NCBI RefSeq assembly: GCF_901709675.1
Contig: NC_051088.1
Coordinates: 25,269,193-25,333,192 of the forward strand
Direction: 5' to 3'
DNA: 64,000 bases
DNA from: Syngnathus acus
Lineage: Eukaryota; Chordata; Actinopteri; Syngnathiformes; Syngnathidae
Each line of letters starts with the position of its first letter. Position 1 is the stretch's first letter. Below, one piece after another: positions 36,085-45,884 of the stretch. Under the pieces are notes generated by a model that saw nothing but the letters and a program-made list of their open reading frames with translations, was not told the DNA's origin and did not search any database. The translations under genes and the position numbers were made by a program.

Positions 36085-36696
36085 TACCGTATTTTCCGCC
36101 CTAAAAGGCGCACCGGGTTATAAGGCGCACCTTCAATGAACGGCCCATTTTAAAACTTTGTCCATATATAAGGCGCACCGGATTATAAGGCGCATAAAAT
36201 AGAAGCTATACTGCATCAAACTGAGGTTGACTAGGGTTGCGGTATGCATCCACTAGCCAATAACCAACGAGCCCTCTGTAAACAATCGCGTTTCTCAAAC
36301 GATCTCCTATAAAATGATCAGAACTGACTAAAGTTCGATCTAACGCATTGGTACTACTTACCTATGTTTCCCTTCCATATCGATCCGTAGATTTACTCGA
36401 AACATTAACAGAGCAGCCTATTTTTAAATGAAATAGCCTCGCGGGTACAACAGCTATTCGGTGACGCCCCCTGACTCCAGTTGCCGTAATGTTGGGAAGC
36501 GATGCGACCTTGTAATTTACTAGTCGTACTAAAACGTACTGAAACATTTTGGCAGAGCACTGTGTACAACCAGTATGGATCAACAAATTCATCAATTGAT
36601 CCATATATAAGGCGCACTGGCCTATAAGGCGCACTGTCGGCTTTCTGAGAAATTTTTAGGTTTTTAGGTGCGCCTTTTAGGGCGGAAAATACGGTA
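36085..36696. mobile_element. MITE with 28-bp perfect terminal inverted repeats and TA target duplication
   Basis: The ends at 36087-36114 and 36667-36694 are perfect inverted repeats beginning CCGTATTTTCCGCCC and ending GGCGCACC, flanked by TA on both sides. Subterminal copies of ataaggcgcac recur inside both ends. The 612-bp element has no transposase frame, so it is nonautonomous. The TA duplication fits a Tc1/mariner-type origin. The ataaggcgcac motif is a familiar vertebrate interspersed repeat. It lies within the second CD200-like gene, upstream of its V exon. Confidence 0.85.
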
Positions 36697-37141
36697 ATCG
36701 CACTTGGAGTGGTGAAGCTCTATCATGGCTGTCATGGCTTAAACGAGATGAAAATCAATCAGGTGATCATTTGGAAGACATCATCAGCTGCATCATTTCA
36801 AAGTATTTGAAAAGTTCATTCAAATCGGTGGAAACGTTGTTTGATAGCATAGCACGTGTTGGTGAGCTTGCTGCAATTGAACATGTTTGGACTTGGTCTG
36901 CATTTTACTCTGCTACTCTGGATCGGCGGGACATCCAGCACACAAGGTTAATAAACAATTTTATTTCATGAAAAGTTCATCTCAATTTTAAAATCATCAT
37001 TTGGCAACACTAACATTGTCACTGTGACACGTTTGAAAATAAATGTCATGGCTTAACAATGATGTCAGAGATATTGAGAATTCCTTCACTGCCAGCCAGC
37101 CAGCCAGCCAGCCAATCAGCCTTGCCATTGTATTGTCTCAG

Positions 37142-38399
37142 GTGCGGTCTTAGCTTCTGCCGAAGCAGGCAGGCCGTCCCCTCCTATTGGGCTGCCGTGT
37201 TACCGCGACACTGTCCATCAAGTGCGCTGGCTCGACAAAGATAACAAGCTCCTGCTGGCGTACCAACCCGGAGCGTCCATCCGCGTTAGCCACCAGGACT
37301 CCAACGTGCAGCTCGTCTCTTGGCAAAAGAACTCCAGTTCCATCACCATTATAGAGGTGCGGCTTGAGCACGAGGGCTGCTTTCGCTGCATCTTTGACGT
37401 CTTCCCTGCGGGCTCACAAGAAGGCATCGATCGCATGCGTCAGCGTGATTGGTGAGTTCAGTGGTTGGCAGTGCTGGGAAGTAACTCACTCACTCACTCA
37501 CTCACTCACTTTCTGTATTTGACTTCAGTTTGAAATTTTCTGGCAATTTCTCTATTTTCACTCCCTACATTTGAAAAGAGACTTTTTTTCAATCTGCACC
37601 TACAACAAGACTCATCTACTTTTCCCAGTGTGTGAGCATGTACGTACTTTTGCCATCTCCGGTCTTTGTTGATTATTCTTGAGCTGTGTGGTACAAGTTG
37701 GCCTTCACTGCACTCTTTGTGCCCTCTCTACTAAGACTGTTTGTCCCTCAATTTGACAAAATGGCCGCCCTCTGAGATGGATATATTTTGTTGCTTATCT
37801 TATATTCCACAAACGTAATATTAATCTTAATGCTGCGTTCTGACGAGAGGAGACGCATATTATTACAAAAAAAACAAATTAGGGATTGACTTCCCCTTAA
37901 ATTTGTCAGGCGTTCATGCCTCAAGTCACATTCCAATTCTTTAACTCCCAAGTTGAGTCAAGTGACTATTCAAACTTTGATATTCGTCATGGCCTTGGCT
38001 TTGAAGAGAAGCTGTATTATTGGGGAAATCAAATGCAGGAAATGGTTCTTTCCCCTCCTCACACATCTGAGAGCATAACGTTGATGTATTTCTTTCTTTT
38101 TTTAATGTGCAGCAGTGAGTCCCTTCATTGTCAACATCATCTTGGCTTGCGGTCTGCCGGCAGTCCTGATCCTCATCGGCTTGTTCGTGTATCTCCGTTG
38201 TAAGTTCTTTTTGGAAAATGGATGCAGCTCCTGGCAGGAGAGGGACATAGACTGGAAAAGAAATCCTTTTTAACAAAGACCTTTTTTTCGACAAGGGTGG
38301 AAAAGGTCATCTCCCAGGTTTCAGAGCTGCTTTCCTTTCCACACTGTGTGCGTCATCTTGTCAACACCCTCCTTTCTCTTCACACCTTTCTTGTCAGGA
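37142..38399 (+). pseudogene. second CD200-like gene, V domain plus TM, no C2 domain; possibly degenerate
   Basis: One exon (37142-37451, acceptor tattgtctcag, donor ttg|gtgagt) encodes a V-type Ig domain. It has Cys in IGLPCYRD, Trp in VRWLDK, and an F strand EGCFRCIFDVF that matches the CCYICIFNVF of the neighbouring cd200, so the two look like tandem paralogues. A second exon (38113 or 38116 to 38199) encodes a TM helix (NIILACGLPAVLILIGLFVY), and a last exon begins at 38398 with an immediate stop, leaving no tail. There is no C2 exon in the 660 bp between V and TM. The strong V donor leaves phase 2 while the TM exon needs phase 1. Only a weaker donor six codons earlier (cagc|gtgatt, about 37444) keeps the frame. 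No signal peptide exon was found. It may be a reduced single-Ig receptor or a pseudogene. Confidence 0.5.
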
Positions 38400-40467
38400 A
38401 AATGTGACGGTGGTGTTTTGAAGCCTAGTTCCCTTTTAGCTTCAACCGTCTGCCCACAATAGTTCCAATTTGACAAGTTTTAAAGTGTAAAGGCGGAAGC
38501 ACAACTAACACATATCGGCCGTCCGTCGAGTGGTGATAGGTGAACTTACAATTTAAAACGACAGTCTACCCCCACTTATATCATATCATATCTTATAGAA
38601 TATATTCGCCACCTCTGAAGTCAGTCAGAATTCTTTTGATTTATTTTTTTAAATACATTTCATATTTTCACCATTGTAAGACTTCTTTCCCCATTTCTCC
38701 ATGGAAAATCCATTACATGAATGTATCAGTGTTTTTATAAATAAAAGAAATAATAATTCAAATCAATTCGGAATTAGTCTCATGACCAAATAATAACACT
38801 GGCTGTATTTATTGTAGCAGTAGACCAGGAATCAGTCAGTGCAAAAATGTCTTAGCCCCTGTCTTTTCTTGTCCGATTGGTCTCCTTTCTTGCTCCAAAA
38901 CAGAAGTGTTTGTTTCAGCCTGGACAAAAGGGCATGTCTTTACTATGGGTGGGAAGGAAGCCTTGAGGAGGCTGCAGTTGGAAGCCGGGCCATGACAAAA
39001 ATACTTTGCTCCCTCCCACACGCAGAACAATGCACACACCCAAACTTACAGTAGAACACTAGGCTTTTTGTGTCAAATACAAACCAACACTTTGAAAAGT
39101 GAAAAGGTTTTCCCTATATCTGCAATTTTATTGACGACTCAAAGCTAAAAACAACCAAAAAACCTTAACCACATGAATGGTTTGAATGTGTTTTGTGGCA
39201 TCCTTCTGAGCCAGCAGGATGTGCAAGGGAGGGGACCACATCCTGCCCACCATAAACAGCCAGTCATTACTAAGGGCACAACTGAGGAATGGCAATTCAA
39301 TTTACACCCATCCGTCGGCATCCATCCATCCATCCATCCATCGGCATCCATCCATCGGCATCCATCCATCCATCCATCCATCCATCCATCCATCGGCATC
39401 CATCCATCCATCCATCCGTCGGCATCCATTCGTCGGCATCCATCCATCCATCCATCCATCCATCCATCCATCCATCCAATTAAAAGAAGTATAAATGTGA
39501 TGAATAACTATTAATCCAATTGATACTCCCTGCGTACAGTCTGGTCAAGAGCGCTGCTTCTACCTTCTGTAATTGATGTGCAATGACATGTTGCAAAGAA
39601 AAACATTGTTTTGGCTTCTTCCCCTTTAGAACATCCTGCGCTTGACATATTGTGGTTTAAAAATGTCCTTCATTTGTAGTGACTTGTAAGTATGAGGAAA
39701 AAGAGGCGGGGCCATGAAATCCCACTTCTCTTTGAGAAATGCTTGGCTTCGTGGTCCACTTCATGAAGACTGGCAAACCAGCGACCTTTGTGAGGTTGCC
39801 GTCAAATAATTCTGGTGTGACTTGCAGGTTTGGCGTGCCTGTTAGTGTTGGCTCGTGAGTGAACGTTCCGTTCAAAAGTCAATGGGTCCACTCTGCCTGC
39901 CTTCCTTCCTTCCTTCCTTCCTTCCCCCCCGGATCAGTCAGTGAACGTGTTGCGTCGTCTCCCTCCTGGCGTGAACGATGGAAGCCAGAATGTCGAGTGA
40001 CAATTTGCCAAGGAAAGACAGAAAGAACCACTCAGTGAAACAGCACTTTTTTTGATGCACGTTTTCTCCAAGCTAACGGCTAATTCTATTGCATGAAGGG
40101 ATGCCCCGTCATGCAAAAACGGGGAGATGATGCTTCTCTTTGGGTCATCTTGATTTCATAACACTTCAAATAACGTGTATGCATATATACGCCTAAATAT
40201 TGTTATCCAATATATCTACTGCAATGTCACATTAGATTGCTGGTTTGAAATGTACTTTTATTATTATTATTATTTTACATTAAACATTAAAACCTGTTAA
40301 AACTTGTCTGGTGTTTTATTCCTTGTCTTTATTTTTTTCGGCATGAAAACAAAAATCTGACATTTGGTTAACTACTTTATGACAATATGTATATGGGTTT
40401 TACGTTCTGTAAATAAAGAGCAAGTAGTCAAATACACATTCTTGACACGTACAAAAAATGCATAAAG
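38400..40467. other. intergenic, no gene seen
   Basis: AT-rich DNA with the (CATC)n block listed separately and a (CCTT)n tract at about 39897-39925. No open frame has splice or family support. Confidence 0.6.
39308..39479. repeat. (CATC)n microsatellite with CGGCATC interruptions
   Basis: About 170 bp of CATC tetramers broken by five or more CGGCATC variants spaced irregularly. The proline/serine/histidine frames over it are artefacts. Confidence 0.93.
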
Positions 40468-40515
40468 TTATTAGGTACACCTGAAAATGGCGGCGTACCT
40501 AATGGAGTGTCCGTG

Positions 40516-40582
40516 TGACGTCACAGATCAACCAGCCAATCAGGAGGTGGGGGTGAGGGCGGGTGTGGCACTTTTCACTTTC
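40516..40582 (+). promoter_or_regulatory. repeat-borne CRE / CCAAT / CACCC / ISRE-like cassette, copy 1
   Basis: TGACGTCA (full cAMP-response palindrome) at 40516-40523, agccaatcag CCAAT box at about 40534-40543, ggcgggtgtggc (CACCC/GC box) and ttttcactttc at 40572-40582, whose complement GAAAGTGAAAA fits the IRF/ISRE core GAAANNGAAA. The motifs are visible; function is inferred. Confidence 0.4.
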
Positions 40583-40672
40583 AGTTCAGCTTTGGCCATG
40601 ATTTTTCCCTAATGAAGTGGCCTGTTACTAGGTTCACCTGAAAATGGCGGCGTACCTAAAGGAGTGTCCGTG

Positions 40673-40739
40673 TGACGTCACAGATCAAACAGCCAATCAG
40701 AAAGTGGGGGTGAGGGCGGGTGTGGCACTTTTCACTTTC
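40673..40739 (+). promoter_or_regulatory. repeat-borne CRE / CCAAT / ISRE-like cassette, copy 2
   Basis: Same order and spacing as copy 1: TGACGTCA at 40673-40680, CCAAT box at about 40692-40700, ISRE-like complement at 40729-40739. A third copy near 40830-40890 has a mutated CRE (TGATGTCA) and a broken ISRE-like site. Confidence 0.4.
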
Positions 40740-42703
40740 AGTTAAGCTTCAGCCATGATTTTTCCCTAATGAAATGGCCTGTTATTAGGTACACCTAAAA
40801 ATGGCGGTGTACCTAATGGAGTGTCCGAATGATGTCACAGATCAACCAGCCAATCAGAAAGTGGGGGTGAGGGCGGGTGTGGCACTTTTCACTTAAACCA
40901 GGGGTGTCGACCGCCAGTCCTTGAGGGGCCGCGTTCCAACATGTTTTCCAAGTGACCCTCGTTAAGCGCACCTGCGTGAAAAGTTTTAGCCACTTTCACG
41001 TTCTGCAGGAGCTAAAAGTTTTCACGCAGGTGCACTTAACGAGGGAATCACACGGACACTCCATTAGGTACACTGCCATTTTCAAGTGTACTTAATAACA
41101 GGCCACATTATTAGGGAAATATCATGGTCAAAGGTCAGGTGTCAAGCTCTTAGTCCTCGGGGCCGCATTCCAACATGTTTTCCAAGTTACCCTCGTTAAG
41201 CGCACCTGCGTGAAAACTTTTAGCCACTTTCACGTTCTGCAGGAGCTAAAACTTTTCACGCAGGTGCACTTAACGAGGGAATCACACGGACACTCCATTA
41301 GGTACACCGCCATTTGCAAGTGTACCTCATAACAGGCCACTTTATTAGGGAAACATCATGGTCAAAGGTCACAGGTGTCAAGCTCAAGTCCTCAGGGCCG
41401 CGTTCCAATATGTTTTCCAAGCTACCCTCGTTAAGTGCACCTGCGTGAAAAGTTTTAGCCACTTTCATGTTCAGCAAGAGCTAAAAGTTTTCACGCAGGT
41501 GCACTTAACGAGGGAATCACACGGACACTCCATTAGGTACACCGCCATTTTCAAGTGTACCTCATAACAGGCCACTTTATTAGGGAAATATCATAGTCAA
41601 AGGTCACAGGTGTCAAGCTCTAGTCCTCGGAGCCGCATTCCAACATGTTTTCCAACATGCCCTCGTTAAGCGCACCTGCGTGAAAAGTTTTTGGTCACTT
41701 TCACGTTCTGCAGGAGCTGAAACTTTTCACGCAGGTGCACTTAACAAGGGAATCACACAGACACTCCATTAGGTACACCGCCATTTTCAAGTGTACCTAA
41801 TAACAGGCCACTTTATTAGGGAAACATCATGGTCAAAGGTCACGTGTCAAGCTCTAGTCCTCGGGGCCGCGTTCCAATATGTTTTCCAAGTTACCCTCGT
41901 TAAGTGCACCTGCGTGAAAAGTTTTAGCCACTTTCACGTTCTGCAGGAGCTAAAACTTTTCACGCAGGTGCACTTAACGAGGGAATCACACGGACACTCC
42001 ATTAGGTACACCGCCATTTGCAAGTGTACCTCATAACAGGCCACTTTATTAGGGAAACATCATGGTCAAAGGTCACAGGTGTCAAGCTCAAGTCCTCAGG
42101 GCCGCGTTCCAATATGTTTTCCAAGCTACCCTCGTTAAGTGCACCTGCGTGAAAAGTTTTAGCCACTTTCACGTTCTGCAGGAGCTAAAAGTTTTCACGC
42201 AGGTGCACTTAACGAGGGAATCACACAGACACTCCATTAGGTACACCGCCATTTTCAAGTGTACCTAATAACAGGCCGGCCACTTTATTAGGGAAATATC
42301 ATGGTCAAAGGTCACAGGTGTCAAGCTCTAGTCCTCGGGGCCGCATTCCAACATGTTTTCCAAGATAATAAAGTGGCCTGTTATTAGGTACACTTGAAAA
42401 TGGCGGTGTACCTAATGGAGTGTCCGTGTGATTCCCTCGTTAAGCGCACCTGCGTGAAAAGTTTTAGCTTCTTTCACGTTCCGCAGGAGCTAAAACTTTT
42501 CACGCAGGTGCGCTTAACGAGGGAATCACACGGACACTCCATTAGGTACACCGCCATTTTCAAGTGTTCCTAATAACTGGCCACTTCATTAGGGAAAAAT
42601 CATGGTCAAAGCTTAAATGAAAGTGAAAAGTGCCACACCTGCCCTCACCCCCACCTCCTGATTGGCACACTTGAAAATGGCGGTGTACCTAATAGTGTCC
42701 GTG

Positions 42704-42770
42704 TGACGTCACAGATCAAACAGCCAATCAGAAAGTGGGGGTGAGGGCGGGTGTGGCACCTTTCACTTTC
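42704..42770 (+). promoter_or_regulatory. repeat-borne CRE / CCAAT / ISRE-like cassette, right-end copy
   Basis: TGACGTCA at 42704-42711, CCAAT box at about 42723-42730 and ctttcactttc (complement GAAAGTGAAAG) at 42760-42770. An inverted ISRE-like GAAAGTGAAAAG is also at 42619-42630. This copy is about 900 bp from the 3' end of the BTLA-like gene. Confidence 0.4.
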
Positions 42771-42790
42771 AGTTCAGTTTTGACCATGAT

Positions 42791-43696
42791 TTTTGATTAT
42801 TTGATTTATAAAAACCATGATTTTAGATTATTTGATTTATAAAAAAAATAAAAAAAAGGATCAGTGTGTGTGTGGGGGGGGGGGGGGGACGATTCGTTGA
42901 ACGATTCGTTTGAACGAATCTTTTGTGTGAAATGATTCTAAAGATTCAGTTCACTTAAAAGAACTGGAATGCACATGACTCGTGCCTGTGAGAAAATGGC
43001 GTGCTTTCACGTGAGAAAGATAACCGCCCGCCCGCCCGCCCACATCCGCATTCCAGTCACGTTAACAAATGAGCCAGCCACTAGACTATTTTTGTATGCT
43101 TGAATGGGCTCTTGACGTTCCCAACATGTTGTTGTTGTTGTGAAAATGATGTACTTTCAAGTTTGGTGCTACTCCGTCCGCAACGTTGAAAGTGTTTCAT
43201 TGATTTTCTTGATTTTGCTTTTGTTTTCGCTCGACAAGCGTTTCTTCCGAATGCCCCAACCGCCAATTATTCATGAGCATCGGAGGACCAAAAGTTAGCA
43301 CCATTTATCAAAGTGTGACAATGCGTGCAGTGCAGGTGCTGATTTTGCAGATGCAAACGTGATCAACCGCAAGGCTCACTCACACCCAACTATGTACTTG
43401 CTTCTTCACCTTCCGCTCGTCATAGCAATCAAATAAGACGATGAGCCTTTGTTGTTGTGGTGGCAACAATGATCCCCCGCCGATCGAGTGTGACCTTGAG
43501 GTAAATTTTGGATTCTATGCGTCTCTGTGTCACCTGAAATGGCGACCTTGCAGCAGTGGGAAGAAGACCATTCACCACAACCTCTCATTCGTCCAAAACC
43601 ACGATTGCCATTTGGGATGTGAGAGGAAGCTGATGTGAAACGAGTCATTTCCCTCGCTTGAATGCAGATGAAAGGTGACTTTCATGACATCATGTG
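42791..43696. other. 3' flank of the BTLA-like gene
   Basis: Contains a (G)n tract, an imperfect tandem of gaacgattcgtt and (CCCG)n at about 43027-43041. Part is likely the 3' UTR of the minus-strand gene; no poly(A) signal was identified with certainty. Confidence 0.4.
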
Positions 43697-45649
43697 TCAT
43701 AGCCGATCGTCCAGTAGTATATCTGCATAGTGTGAACTTTCTTCTTGAAGCCTCCTCGGTCTCGCGGGAGTACCGGCGGCGGCGGCGGCAAGCGGCTGGT
43801 GGTCGAGAGTGGCATACGTGACGGATCTGTCGTCTTTCACTCTGCTGCTTGTTTTTGAGTGCTTTCCTTCTTCTGCGCTCATCTCGCTGTAAATGTAGCT
43901 GCCGGAGGGGGTTGGCACACTTTGTGGTTGGCCTCTGCTTTGCTGCACACACCAAAAAATCAATAGACAGACACATTTCCAAATGTTATGTTGCGGAGAT
44001 GATTGACTATGCCTCACTTCAGTTTCTGTTCGGGTCGCGTGACCTGCATGAAGGAGATGTAATGTTATTAGATCAAATATGTTTTGCTTTATAAACGTGG
44101 ATGTATTCATATTTAAATCCAAATATAGTACATATACACAATTCTCAAGTATAGAGGTACATCTTTGGCTTTTGGGTGAAATACCAGGATGGACCTAAAA
44201 ATGTATATAAAAACAAACAAAATAAATACTAAATCAATAAACAAACACATGGATAAATGAATGAATGAATAAATAAATAACTAAAAAATATATCAATAAT
44301 ATAACATTTAGAGGTGAACTTTTCTAAAGTTTTCAATGTGCATTTCAGTACTTTTTGCATGACCTGCTGTTTTCTAAAAAAGATGCATGAGTGCAAAATT
44401 CACAACAGGTGATTGATAGTTGGCTCTCTTAATCACCACATCTCGTATCACCACAATGACAACACAGTAGGATGGTCGGTCGGCCTAGGTGTTATTTCTT
44501 TAAAAATGTTTAGTCCTCAAAGATGTATAAAATGATGCAATAAAAATGTCATTAAAATGACAACCACAAAAAAACAAGTATAACTGTGTCACGTAAACAC
44601 AAAAAGATATCTGGATGAAAACGCCTCACCTTTACACCGTCGCAGTGAAATGATAGAAACAAATATCACCATGACGACAAATGCAATCGTGCCTGCAGCG
44701 GAGTACACGTACATCCATCTGATCTCTTCCTTTGACATAGCTGCTGACAGAAAAATACACTTTATTTCCGTGAATAAAGTATATGCTAGTGTCTAATAAT
44801 CATCTTAAAATATGAACAGAATGCTGAAGAAAAAAAAAAAAATCTTACTGGTGTCATTCCTCAATGAGATGTCGGCCATGATGTCATTATCTGGAAAAGC
44901 AAAGGTGGTGTGTAAGGTCTGTAATAATCTAAATTCAGGACCGTATAAAGACATACCATACACAGACACGTTGATGGTGTGTCCTACGGCCGATCCACTT
45001 TCGCAGCGATAGTAACCTGCATTGCTTTGTTGTATATTTGTGAAACATAACAGCATCGTTGTCACATTGCTTAACTTCTCCGATTTGATCTCAATATGAG
45101 AGTCAACGGTCACCGGCACAAATTTGTCACCTTCCAACTTATACCAGGCGACATTGTTCGACAATTGCTCCGTGCTGATAATATAACATTTAATCTCAAA
45201 GTATTCCCCAAGTGGAGTCTTGTAAATTGTGTCATCCACCGTGATTTGCAGGCAGTCATCACAATCTGGTCAGAGAAAATGAGAAACACATGAATTAACA
45301 CAAACATATATTTAGGAGACGGTAGTAGGAACATTTTGTATAGTGAATGTAAACGTGGCCCAGTTTCAGACCTTCTAGTCACAAATTCCAAACTTGCAAG
45401 ACATGTTAACCACTACACACCATGCTGGCCCACATTCTTTTAATCCACCATGACTGTGTATAAAGGTAAGACAAATAAGGTTCTATCATCACATCTGGAC
45501 TTGACAGAGTTAGAATTTATACAGACTTTTTGGGGCGAAGAACACAAAACAAAATCATACTCAAAGAAAAGCAACTTACAGCTGACACTTGAAGTGAGAT
45601 GCAGCACTGCCAAGATAGAGAGAAAAAGCACACTCCAAGAGTGCTTCAT
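43697..45649 (-). CDS. btla: BTLA-like inhibitory Ig receptor with ITIM-type tail
   Basis: Six coding exons join in frame: 45580-45649, 44957-45265, 44849-44890, 44630-44743, 44018-44043 and 43697-43942, giving 268 aa (human BTLA 289). A signal peptide (MKHSWSVLFLSILAVLHL) precedes one Ig domain with an N-terminal Cys pair (YCDDCLQI), Cys in FEIKCYI, WYKLEG and AGYYRCES. A 14-codon stalk exon leads to a TM helix (about 155-178). The tail has three tyrosine motifs: YIYSEM (Y205, possible adaptor site), VTYATL (Y230, ITIM) and SHYADIL (Y259, ITIM/ITSM position). BTLA recruits SHP phosphatases to dampen lymphocyte signalling after binding HVEM (TNFRSF14). The tail order (adaptor site, xVYASLNH-like ITIM, second motif near the C-terminus) fits BTLA, as does the neighbouring cd200. 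The TM exon has a CAGCAG acceptor allowing a one-residue difference. The fifth exon is only 26 nt and is what restores frame between exons 4 and 6. Confidence 0.78.
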
Positions 45650-45878
45650 AACTGAGGACGATACTCCCTCCACATCTTGCAACCAATTCAAAAGGAGACT
45701 GTCTCGAGGCGCCTCATCGTTTGGCTACTATGCTGACAACTGACTCTATCTTTGCAAGTGATACGTGGAAGTACGTTTGTGAGAGTGGGTGGGCGGGCGG
45801 GCGGGCTGCTGCTACAGAAGAACTCGAAAGAACTCAACAGTTAGTCTTCGCATGCTGCGCACAAAGTAAAAGTACAAA

Positions 45879-45884
45879 TTTATT
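45879..45884 (-). terminator. dvl1: dvl1 poly(A) signal candidate
   Basis: AATAAA on the minus strand, about 1.27 kb past the dvl1 stop and about 230 bp upstream of the BTLA-like start codon. The stretch 45885-47152 would then be dvl1 3' UTR; it holds (GCAC)n tracts and no coding exon. Confidence 0.4.

Larger units (their letters stand above)
40468..42790. repeat. tandem array of palindromic, transposon-derived units with seven hairpins
   Basis: The core (about 40893-42530) is a tandem repeat of about 235 bp. Each unit carries a 90-bp inverted repeat: arms of about 35 nt (ccctcgttaag...gttttagc and its complement) around a loop with ttctgcagg. Hairpins lie at 40956-41045, 41190-41279, 41425-41514, 41660-41750, 41894-41983, 42129-42218 and 42434-42523; the first six are spaced 234-235 bp. 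Between them lie a gtgtcaagctctagtcctcg block (hAT-type end) and taggtacaccgccattttca. Flanking units at both sides (40468-40890 and 42600-42790) carry the tag taggtacacctgaaaatggc in the opposite orientation plus a 100-bp block with CRE, CCAAT and ISRE-like motifs. Open frames in the array are repeat translations. Confidence 0.9.

Noticed and set aside
39145-39514. Open frames with SIHP or MDGW repeats, also near 74 and 3025
   Set aside because: Translations of (CATC/GGAT)n microsatellites.
41358-42268. Three similar open frames (68-81 codons) containing FQYVFQATLVKCTCVKSF, suggesting a small gene family
   Set aside because: They are the same frame of the 235-bp tandem repeat unit, spaced by multiples of the unit length. 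No start context, splice sites or codon-like variation is present.
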